Assembly (NCBI RefSeq): GCF_019492055.1
Contig: NZ_JAICBX010000001.1
Coordinates: 558,001-622,000 of the forward strand
Source of the DNA: Flavimaribacter sediminis
GTDB lineage: Bacteria > Pseudomonadota > Alphaproteobacteria > Rhizobiales > Rhizobiaceae
Direction: 5' to 3'
Length of the DNA: 64,000 nucleotides
The notes beneath the pieces were generated by a model that saw only the letters and a list, made by a program, of their open reading frames with translations, had not been told where the DNA came from and made no database searches. Position 1 is the stretch's first letter, and each line of letters starts with the position of its first letter. Shown here one piece after another: positions 35,672 through 42,756 of this stretch. Made by a program: the position numbers and the translations under genes.

Positions 35672-36729
35672 TCAGCGGTCCAGTCGCGGGCGAACTCCAG
35701 TCCGGCCTCGTTCGAAAGCTGCATGAACGTTTCAAGCGTTTTGCTGCCCGGTTGTCCCTGTGAATCGAGCTTGTCCGCCCAGTTCCGCGCAATGTTGGGC
35801 ATGTTGTCGGCGTAGGCGGTCCGCATCTCGGGAGACAGTGACGAGATAGTCGCGCCTTCCGCCGAAGCCTTGTCGAGGCTGGTTGAACCGGCCGTGTAAT
35901 AGGCATCCGCCGTCTTGTCGCGATACTCGGCGGCCACTTCCGTGATCACCGATTTGACGTCGTCCGGAAGGCTGTTCCAGACATCCAGGTTGATCGTGAG
36001 AGCGGACGAATATTTGGCGCCGAATCCAATTTTCGTGATGTAGGGGGCGACCTCGTAGAACTTGTAGGGCGCTATGGCGGACTCGAAGACGATGGCGCCG
36101 TCGATAAGGCCGGTCGAGATCGAATTGTAATAGGTCGTCAGCGCGCCGGCGACCGGCGTCGCGCCGCTTCCTGTAAGCCAGTTCAACGCAAGGCCGCCCG
36201 TGCCGATCTTGTGCCCTTCAATGTCGGCGGGCGACTTGATCTCGAAATTCGTGACGAACTGGTAGTCGTCGATACCCACGGGCGCGAGAAGCTTCTGGTT
36301 GTTTTTCGCCCAAGCCGCATCCATCTCCGGAATTTGCTCGTGCAGCTTGGTGATGACCTTGAGGAGCGCGGGAAGATCCGATGTTCCGAAAGGCGTCACG
36401 TAGGTAATCTGCTCGAGAGGCAGCTTGTCGCCCTCGAAGAGATGCGGCACATAACCGAATTCGGCGATGCCGGTCTCGACGGCTTCCAGCACGCCTTTGA
36501 CGTCTGCGACGGATCCGGCGTAGGCCTCCGTCCATTCGATGGAATGCTTTCCCTGTTCCTCAAGGCGGCGATTGACTTCCGGTATGAAGAAATCTCGGAT
36601 GTTCGCGACGCCCTTGGTGATCGGCGGATGACCGGCCACGACAGTGAACGAAAAAGTCTCTGCATGTGCGAGACCGGATGCGGCGGCGAGCGCCAGAAAC
36701 GCCACGCCGGTTTTAAGAATGGTTTTCAT
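35668..36729 (-). CDS. dctP: TRAP transporter periplasmic solute-binding protein
   Basis: This 353-residue DctP-family protein has a signal peptide (about residues 1-23, ending GLAHA). The family motif region GTGGLALNWLTGSGATPVAG carries the site where a conserved Arg usually contacts the ligand's carboxylate; that Arg is not obvious here. NSISTGLIDGAIVFESAIAP follows. It binds the substrate for the DctQM permease. First structural gene of the TRAP-MBL-GST-FAH operon, 22 bp after the TetR gene. Confidence 0.9.
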   Translation of the reverse strand: MKTILKTGVAFLALAAASGLAHAETFSFTVVAGHPPITKGVANIRDFFIPEVNRRLEEQGKHSIEWTEAYAGSVADVKGVLEAVETGIAEFGYVPHLFEGDKLPLEQITYVTPFGTSDLPALLKVITKLHEQIPEMDAAWAKNNQKLLAPVGIDDYQFVTNFEIKSPADIEGHKIGTGGLALNWLTGSGATPVAGALTTYYNSISTGLIDGAIVFESAIAPYKFYEVAPYITKIGFGAKYSSALTINLDVWNSLPDDVKSVITEVAAEYRDKTADAYYTAGSTSLDKASAEGATISSLSPEMRTAYADNMPNIARNWADKLDSQGQPGSKTLETFMQLSNEAGLEFARDWTAE

Positions 36730-36751
36730 GTTTTCCTCCCATTGGTTGAAT

Positions 36752-37468
36752 TCAGTCGTCTACGGATCGGCCTCCCGCCTGTTCGGGATATGCGTCATTG
36801 TCCGGGCCGGCCTGGTTTCCAATCAGAAAGGCGCCGGTCAGGAAATCGACCAGTTGCGCTCTGAGAATCCGTTTGTCGGCGGGTTTGCAAAGTCCTCCCG
36901 AGAGCCTCTGCAGCCGACTTTCAGGTCCGTCGTCGCTCAAAGTCATCAAAATGGAGCCGACCATGAAATGGTAGCGCCAGTGCACCTCTGCCGGGTCGAG
37001 CTCGGGCGCGGCGTCGGCCAATGCGGCGACGTAGCGTTCTGCAACCCGGTCAAGTTCTTCGCGGACAACAGCGTGGGTCCATTCATTGGGGTCGACGCGA
37101 TGTTTGAGAACCAGTCGCGCCAGGAGCAGGCCTGTCCGCGGGTCGTCCTCGTTGACATAGGCGTCGACGAACGACTCGATGACTGTGCGCAGATCCGGGC
37201 GCGCATTGTTCGCGCGCGCTTCGGTCTCAATGCGATCCAGGTTCGCAAGTCTCCGGACTGTCGACCGGTGAGCGACATCGCGAAAGACTTCCGTTGCGAG
37301 ATTGTCCTTGCCGCCAAAATGATAGTTGACCGCCGCCGTATTGGCGCCTGCTTTCTCCGCGAGCGCGCGCGTCGTCACGCCGCCAATGCCGTGGGTGGCG
37401 AACATCTCCTCCGCCACAATGCGGATCCGGCTCTTTGTCTCTTTCTCAATCGTGTGATTCAAACGCAT
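36752..37468 (-). CDS. TetR family regulator of the TRAP operon (inferred)
   Basis: This 238-residue regulator has an N-terminal HTH, IGGVTTRALAEKAGANTAAV followed by NYHFGGKDNLATEVF (about residues 28-60), and a helical effector domain of the TetR_C_CECR type with RTGLLLARLVLKHRVDPNEW. It starts the same transcription unit as dctP, and its own start codon falls within a 24-bp palindrome (37455-37478), so autorepression is likely. It would sense the transported organic acid or its CoA/downstream metabolite. Confidence 0.85.
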   Translation of the reverse strand: MRLNHTIEKETKSRIRIVAEEMFATHGIGGVTTRALAEKAGANTAAVNYHFGGKDNLATEVFRDVAHRSTVRRLANLDRIETEARANNARPDLRTVIESFVDAYVNEDDPRTGLLLARLVLKHRVDPNEWTHAVVREELDRVAERYVAALADAAPELDPAEVHWRYHFMVGSILMTLSDDGPESRLQRLSGGLCKPADKRILRAQLVDFLTGAFLIGNQAGPDNDAYPEQAGGRSVDD

Positions 37469-37478
37469 GTTTAAATCA
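37455..37478. promoter_or_regulatory. 24-bp palindrome over the TetR start codon
   Basis: TGATTCAAAC (37455-37464) and GTTTAAATCA (37469-37478) match as inverted arms with one mismatch around a 4-bp centre. The TetR ATG (37466-37468, minus strand) lies in the centre. A related sequence, TCATTGAAACGCGTG, recurs 26 bp away at 37481-37495. Symmetry and position suit a TetR operator. Confidence 0.6.
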
Positions 37479-37839
37479 AATCATTGAAACGCGTGCTTGT
37501 CAAATTCGCACTGGGTTGTCATGTTTGCGACGCAACCTGAATTTGTGGATATTGCCACATTCATATCGGGTAGAATCGCTATGTTCACTGCAATCAAATC
37601 GGGCGATTCAGGGTGCGACAGTGATGGGCAGATATTCGTATTCGGCAGGCGCTTCCAGTTCGGGGAGCAGAATCGGCAATGATCGCAAACCGCAGTCGCT
37701 GCCAGGCATTCAGCAGACCGAATGGCGCCGCCGCGGAGCGGCGGTCGGCGGCCACTGCATTGGCCGGGATCGCTAAAAGGCAGGCTTGCTTTCACCGCAG
37801 CGGGGCGTTTAATTCCCCACGGTGACGGGGAGCCTGTTG
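37479..37839. other. 361-bp intergenic region between TetR and MORN genes
   Basis: This contains the TetR promoter side and the promoter for the MORN gene. Short open frames at 37497-37682 and 37435-37776 have no family-like sequence. A GC-rich inverted stretch lies near 37725-37755. I see no RNA gene or mobile element. Confidence 0.5.
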
Positions 37840-39192
37840 ATGATCCGCATTCTGACACTTCTTCTGGCGCTGACGGTCCCGGCTCTGTCGGGGGAAACGC
37901 AGAACAGTCCATTTGATGAAGCAAGACGATTATTGTTCAATTTCGGCTATCTCGAGCAGGTGGACGCCGATAATGACGCGCTGGCGAAAGCGATCCGCCT
38001 CTATCAGAGCGATTGGGAACTCACGCAAACAGGTGTTGTCGACGACGATCTGATCGCCCGCCTTAAGCAGGACCATCCCGCCACGAAATCCAGATTGCAA
38101 ATGGCCGAAGGACAGGCGTGCCTGATCAGGAATTCCCACCCCCAGGCGCAGGAAACGATAACCTATGAGGGACCTTGCGTTGACGGCTTAGCCAGCGGAT
38201 CAGGATATATTTCCTTTAAATATCGTCACAAGGGCGAGTGGCGCGAAGGCTCCTATGAGGGGCAACTCAAAAACGGCGTTATGAATGGATACGGAATTTC
38301 CATCTCCGGGAACGGCGCGCGTTACGAGGGCGCGTTTCGAAACGGCCTCTATGGCGGGCATGGAGTGAAGACCTGGCCGAGCGGCGACCGCTACGAAGGC
38401 GATCATGCCGACGGCAAGAGAAACGGTCGCGGCGTCTACACCTGGGCGAAGAGTGGAAACCGGTACGAAGGTGAGTATGTCGACGGGAAACGGGAGGGGT
38501 TTGGCGTCTTCAGTTTCAAGAACGGCAACCGTTATGCAGGACACTTCGCTGGCAATAAAAGAAACGGCTTCGGTATTTTCGAGTGGTCGGATGGTACACG
38601 CTATCTGGGAACCTATGTCGGTAATCGGAGAGACGGCTACGGACGTCATGAATGGTCGGGTGGCGCCAGTTATGGAGGCGACTACAGAAATGGCGAAAGA
38701 ACCGGCCACGGGGTTATGGAATGGCCCAATGGTCACCGTTATGAAGGCGCGTTCCTTAAGGGGGCTCTCACCGGACAGGGCAAATATGTCTGGCCGGATG
38801 GCAGCTTCTATGAAGGCGAATTCCTCGACGGCGAATTTCACGGGCAAGGTATGCGGATATTCCCCACCGGCAATCAATACATCGGAGAATGGAAAAACGG
38901 TCGGGCGGATGGCCACGGAATTAATGTCACCGTCGACGGCGGCGTCTACGAGGGCGAACTCAGGGACAACGCGTACAATGGTCATGGCGTCATGACCTGG
39001 TTCGACGGTATGCGCTACGAAGGAGCGTGGGTCGATGGACAGCCGCACGGACACGGCGTTCTGACAGACGCTGATGGCGCGGAGTATGAAGGCGAATGGA
39101 AGGCCGGATGCTATTCGGACTTTTGGATCAATACGACCCCGGAGGCGTGTGGCCACGAAGAGACGACGGAAACCGGCGACGACGCCGACTGA
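37840..39192 (+). CDS. Secreted MORN-repeat protein with peptidoglycan-binding-like N-domain
   Basis: This 450-residue protein has a signal peptide (MIRILTLLLALTVPALSG). Residues about 25-75 (ARRLLFNFGYLEQVDADNDA, then IRLYQSDWELTQTGVVDDDL) resemble a peptidoglycan-binding-like domain. From about residue 110 to the end come 12-13 MORN repeats of 23 residues, for example GDRYEGDHADGKRNGRGVYT and GNRYEGEYVDGKREGFGVFS. MORN repeats bind lipids or proteins; bacterial exported ones are poorly known. The ATG at 37840 follows GGGGAG. It is monocistronic. Role is inferred to be at the cell envelope. Confidence 0.85.
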   Translation: MIRILTLLLALTVPALSGETQNSPFDEARRLLFNFGYLEQVDADNDALAKAIRLYQSDWELTQTGVVDDDLIARLKQDHPATKSRLQMAEGQACLIRNSHPQAQETITYEGPCVDGLASGSGYISFKYRHKGEWREGSYEGQLKNGVMNGYGISISGNGARYEGAFRNGLYGGHGVKTWPSGDRYEGDHADGKRNGRGVYTWAKSGNRYEGEYVDGKREGFGVFSFKNGNRYAGHFAGNKRNGFGIFEWSDGTRYLGTYVGNRRDGYGRHEWSGGASYGGDYRNGERTGHGVMEWPNGHRYEGAFLKGALTGQGKYVWPDGSFYEGEFLDGEFHGQGMRIFPTGNQYIGEWKNGRADGHGINVTVDGGVYEGELRDNAYNGHGVMTWFDGMRYEGAWVDGQPHGHGVLTDADGAEYEGEWKAGCYSDFWINTTPEACGHEETTETGDDAD

Positions 39193-39228
39193 TGATCCGT
39201 TGTCCTGCTCTGTCGCCCGGCGGCGAAA

Positions 39229-39666
39229 TTACGTCAAGGCAGCCATCTGTTCATCGAGATGCTGCCGAATGTCGTCAGGCGGCTCCATGGAGCGGCGTGT
39301 TTCCGGGTTGAAGAAGACATTGGTCGACTGCGAGACGACGCAGCACTTGTCACCCTGGAAGATCGCGTACTGACAGGTGATGGAGCGGCCGCCCACGGCG
39401 GCCAGCCGTCCGCCGACCTCCACGGTGTCGGGATAAAGAATCTCCTGCAGATAGTCGACAGTCATGTTTGCGAGCACCATCCTGCTGTCAGGCAGCCGAT
39501 CGCCGAACAGATTGTGCATGAAGCCGACGCGCCCCGATTCCAGATAGGCGGTAATCGCAACATTGTTGATGTGCTGGTTGGGATCCTGATCGGAATAGCG
39601 CAGGGTCACCGGCGTCAGGAATGAATAGGCGCCGCGTTCGCGCGGGATCGTCTTGTCTGTCGGCAT
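39229..39666 (-). CDS. Hotdog-fold acyl-CoA thioesterase (4HBT family)
   Basis: This 145-residue protein has the 4HBT-type pattern: TLRYSDQDPNQHINNVAITA (catalytic Asp and His region), YLESGRVGFMHN, and SRMVLANMTVDYLQEILYPD. It hydrolyses acyl-CoA, substrate unknown. It lies 10 bp after an NADP-dependent oxidoreductase gene on the same strand, so the two may be cotranscribed. Confidence 0.85.
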   Translation of the reverse strand: MPTDKTIPRERGAYSFLTPVTLRYSDQDPNQHINNVAITAYLESGRVGFMHNLFGDRLPDSRMVLANMTVDYLQEILYPDTVEVGGRLAAVGGRSITCQYAIFQGDKCCVVSQSTNVFFNPETRRSMEPPDDIRQHLDEQMAALT

Positions 39667-39675
39667 TTCTGGCGG

Positions 39676-40740
39676 TTACTTCCGTGTGGGATCCTCTGAA
39701 ACAGCGACGAGCTGCTTGCCGAAATTGCCGCCTTCGAGCAGCGAAATCAATGCCTGCGGCGCTGATTCCAGCCCTTCGGCGATGGTTTCGCGATACTGGA
39801 TGCGGCCGTCTTTGACCATCGGACCAACCAGATCGAGGAATTCCGGAAACTGGTCGTAGTGATCGGTCACGATGAAGCCCCGCACGCTGAGGCGTTTGAC
39901 GAGGATCGCCCGCCAGGTTCTGGGCAGATGGTTCTGTCCCTCCGACGCGCCTTCGCCCAGACCGCCGGCGTTGTACCAGGATATCACGCCGCAGATCGGA
40001 ATCCGGCCGAACGTGTTCATGAGCGGGAGCACGGCTTCCAGCGTCTTGCCGCCGACGTTCTCGAAATAGATGTCGACGCCGTCCGGGCAGGCTTCGCCCA
40101 TCGCCACCCTCAGGTCGTGCGGCGTGCTTGCCGCCCGATGGTCGAGGCAGGCGTCGAAGCCCAGCGTTTCGGTCGCATAGGCGCATTTTTCCGGTCCGCC
40201 GGCGACGCCCACGACGCGCAGCCCTTGCGCCTTGGCGAGTTGGCCGACCATTGTGCCGACGGCCCCGGTCGCAGCGCCCACGACCAGCGTCTCGCCTTCC
40301 TTCGGGCGGCCGTGAATATTGAGGCCGGCATAGGCCGTCATTCCGGGCATCCCGAGCACGCCGAGATTCGCCGAAAGCGGCGCGACCTCCGGATCGAGTT
40401 TCCGCAGGCCCTTGCCGTCGGAGACGCCGTGCGTGCACCAGCCGAAGCGATGATCCACAAAGTCGCCGACCGAAAAATCAGGATTGTTGGATTCGATGAC
40501 CTGGCCGACGCAGCCGCCTTCCATGGTCGCGCCGATTTCTACAGGCGCGGCGTAGGAAGGGCCGGCGTCCATGCGACCGCGCATATAGGGGTCGAGAGAA
40601 AGCCAGATGGTGCGCACAAGGATCTCGCCGGGACCGGGAGCCGGCATCGGCAGTTCCTCAAGCCGGAAATTGTCCGGCGTTGGCGGTCCGTCCGGCCGCG
40701 AAGCAAGCACGATCCGTTTCATTGTGTCGTTGCTCATCAT
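39676..40740 (-). CDS. NADP-dependent medium-chain oxidoreductase (CurA/YncB-like enone reductase)
   Basis: This protein of about 354 residues is an MDR of the zinc-independent prostaglandin/enone reductase group: IWLSLDPYMRGRMD near the N-terminus, GMPGMTAYAGLNIHGRPKEG, the dinucleotide loop VVGAATGAVGTMVGQLAKAQ, and a C-terminal GLESAPQALISLLEGGNFGK. It reduces alpha,beta-unsaturated carbonyls with NADPH. Starts at 40740 or the adjacent ATG 40737. In an operon-like pair with the thioesterase. Confidence 0.88.
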   Translation of the reverse strand: MMSNDTMKRIVLASRPDGPPTPDNFRLEELPMPAPGPGEILVRTIWLSLDPYMRGRMDAGPSYAAPVEIGATMEGGCVGQVIESNNPDFSVGDFVDHRFGWCTHGVSDGKGLRKLDPEVAPLSANLGVLGMPGMTAYAGLNIHGRPKEGETLVVGAATGAVGTMVGQLAKAQGLRVVGVAGGPEKCAYATETLGFDACLDHRAASTPHDLRVAMGEACPDGVDIYFENVGGKTLEAVLPLMNTFGRIPICGVISWYNAGGLGEGASEGQNHLPRTWRAILVKRLSVRGFIVTDHYDQFPEFLDLVGPMVKDGRIQYRETIAEGLESAPQALISLLEGGNFGKQLVAVSEDPTRK

Positions 40741-40780
40741 CTTTCCTCCTGATTGCAGGCCGGATATTTCCAGCTCCGCT

Positions 40781-41143
40781 TCACTTGTCCTTTATCGTGA
40801 TCTCGAAACTTTGCGTCTTCGCAGGTGGAACGTCTTCCCAGGGGCGCAAATAACCGTAGACGAGTTTGGCGTCGCCGGGTGCAAGCGGCGTGACCTCGAT
40901 CGACAGAACTTGTGGCGCGCCGACCTTTGCGCTGCTTTCCTCGACGGGGGCCCAGCCGAGCTCCTTCAATTCAAGATGATCAAGGCCGCTGCTTTGATCG
41001 TCGATCAGGCTCCATGTGTAGCCCGTGGAGGGAGTGCCGTCGAGACGAAGGATAAGCGCGGCGCCCACGACCGCATCGATCGTCTCGGCCGTCGCCGGCG
41101 AGACGGAGAGCAGCAATCCAGCGATGGCGGCGCGAATCCCCAT
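40781..41143 (-). CDS. Exported chagasin-like cysteine-protease inhibitor (I42 family)
   Basis: This 120-residue protein has a signal peptide (about residues 1-19). It carries the chagasin inhibitory loops: GTPSTGYTW (cf. NPTTGY), then GAPQVLSIEV in place of the GxxG strand, and the third loop YLRPWEDV (RPW). Chagasin-type proteins wedge into papain-like protease active sites. It is periplasmic and monocistronic. Target protease unknown; no papain-like protease is visible in the window. Confidence 0.82.
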   Translation of the reverse strand: MGIRAAIAGLLLSVSPATAETIDAVVGAALILRLDGTPSTGYTWSLIDDQSSGLDHLELKELGWAPVEESSAKVGAPQVLSIEVTPLAPGDAKLVYGYLRPWEDVPPAKTQSFEITIKDK

Positions 41144-41345
41144 GATGCTTCTTCACTACAGCAACCGACAGGAACCGGAAAGACGCTTGTTGATCTCACA
41201 AACTGATTCAATCCGCTGACAAACTGATTCAATTCTTTTGGATTTGCATCATGAAATCATTGGTTTTTCGGATTTCCTGCGCACGCCGCTTGTCCGGGGC
41301 GCCTCATCTCGATAGTTTGCTGCCATTCAAGTTCGGATTTTTTTC

Positions 41346-42152
41346 ATGAAGTGTCTTATTGTTTCGGATCTGCACTACAATCTGAAAAAATACGACTTCG
41401 TTCTTTCCGCCGCCGAGCATGTGGATCTGGTCGTTCTGGCCGGGGACTTCCTGGAAATATCGCTCTACATCGACCGCAAGGCGCAGGCGGTCGTCGTCCA
41501 GAATTATTTTCGGCGGATTCGAGAAAAAGCGCCGCTGCTGATCTGTTCCGGCAACCATGATCTCGACCAGCGCAACGCGGCGGGCGAGATGTGCTCAAGG
41601 TGGGTCGACAGGATGCGGCTGTACAACGTCCACACCGACGGCGATTCCATTGTGGTCGACGACACGCTCTTCAGCATGTGCCTGTGGTGGGACGGCGAAG
41701 CGGGTAAAAAGAAGATCGAGGAGCAACTTCGCAAGGGGCATGAAATGAGGCCGGATCGCTGGGTCTGGGTTCATCACGCTCCGCCGGCGGGTTCGCCGAC
41801 AAGCTGGAACGGCAAACGCTCCTACGGCGATCAGGAATTGCATGACTGGATAGAAACCTGGCAGCCGGATCTGGTCTTCTGCGGTCACGTTCACCAGGCG
41901 CCCTTCGTCGCAAACGGATCCTGGATCGATCGTATCGGTAAGACCGTCGTCTTCAATGGCGGGCATCAGCTGGGCGCCCTGCCGTCCTACATCCTTCTGG
42001 ATACGAAAACGTCGCAGGTCTATTGGCGCGGCCAGCCGGGAACGCGCTGCGCCAATCTGGGCGAGCCGCTTCTGACGGCGCAGGACTGGGCCGAGGACGT
42101 GCCGGAATGGGTTTTTGCTATGTGTCGTCTGGAAGCTCGTCATCTGGCATGA
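41346..42152 (+). CDS. Calcineurin-like metallophosphoesterase
   Basis: This 268-residue protein has the metallophosphoesterase blocks: SDLHYN at the start, LAGDFLEI, SGNHDLDQ, HHAPP and GHVHQAP. It is unlike the 30179-31051 protein outside these motifs. Substrate unknown. Its 3' end overlaps, tail to tail, the cyclic-nucleotide-binding gene by 35 bp, so the two messages are complementary there. Confidence 0.8.
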   Translation: MKCLIVSDLHYNLKKYDFVLSAAEHVDLVVLAGDFLEISLYIDRKAQAVVVQNYFRRIREKAPLLICSGNHDLDQRNAAGEMCSRWVDRMRLYNVHTDGDSIVVDDTLFSMCLWWDGEAGKKKIEEQLRKGHEMRPDRWVWVHHAPPAGSPTSWNGKRSYGDQELHDWIETWQPDLVFCGHVHQAPFVANGSWIDRIGKTVVFNGGHQLGALPSYILLDTKTSQVYWRGQPGTRCANLGEPLLTAQDWAEDVPEWVFAMCRLEARHLA

Positions 42153-42597
42153 ACTGTTCTTCCTGCTCGTGCGCGAGTGATTCAAGCACCTCGTCGACCA
42201 TGCCGAAATGGTCCTTGTAATCCTGAAACTGTCGCTTGAGATCGACCAGATAGGCGGTGGAATTGTTGAGCCGCATGGCCAGGAGATGGGCGATCGGCAG
42301 GAGGAACGACGGATTGTCTTCGATAAACCGCTTGGCGCCGTCAACGATATGCACCTTTGCGTCGGTCGCCGCGCGCACGTTGGCCGTGTGATCGACGTCG
42401 AGCAGGATCGACATTTCTCCGAAGACCGAACCGGGCTCGGTGACCATGGCGATCGAGACGTCGCCCCGGTAAACCTCAAGCGCGCCTTCCGCCAGGACGA
42501 AAAGCCGATCCGAGCGGTGGCCCTCCGTCATTATGATTTCGCCTTCGGTTAGATGCGCCGGTTCCCGGTCGCTGAAATATCGCAGTATTAACGACAT
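42118..42597 (-). CDS. Cyclic-nucleotide-binding domain protein (Crp-like, no HTH)
   Basis: This 159-residue protein is a single cNMP-binding beta-roll: EGEIIMTEGHRSDRLFVLAE, then GSVFGEMSILLDVDHTANVR (the phosphate-binding cassette GEMSILL-x-x-x-x-TANV), then helices. It lacks a DNA-binding domain, so it is likely a regulatory module that acts on a partner. The cassette has Thr-Ala rather than the Arg-Ala/Thr of good cAMP binders, so ligand binding is uncertain. C-terminal acidic tail EQEEQFMPDDELPDD. Confidence 0.8.
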   Translation of the reverse strand: MSLILRYFSDREPAHLTEGEIIMTEGHRSDRLFVLAEGALEVYRGDVSIAMVTEPGSVFGEMSILLDVDHTANVRAATDAKVHIVDGAKRFIEDNPSFLLPIAHLLAMRLNNSTAYLVDLKRQFQDYKDHFGMVDEVLESLAHEQEEQFMPDDELPDDT

Positions 42598-42701
42598 GGA
42601 CTCTCAAATATGCTGGCCGCCTTGACAATCTACGATGCGGCTTCATCGCCAACTCAAACACATATCCGTCCGGTTTTGCAAATCATCTTGCTGCCGGCAT
42701 G

Positions 42702-42731
42702 AAAAAGGGCGGTCCGTTTCCGGGCCGCCCT
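42702..42731 (-). terminator. Rho-independent terminator of the ompA-like gene
   Basis: Read on the minus strand: AGGGCGGCCCG-GAAA-CGGACCGCCCT followed by TTTTC. It is a long stem with one mismatch and a GAAA loop, ending in a T-run, 26 bp after the stop of the OmpA-like gene. Confidence 0.85.
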
Positions 42732-42756
42732 GCGCGTCATATCCTCGAAATCCGGA

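Noticed and set aside
37435-37776. A 113-residue plus-strand gene upstream of the MORN gene
   Set aside because: It overlaps the TetR start and operator, lacks a ribosome site and shows no family features.
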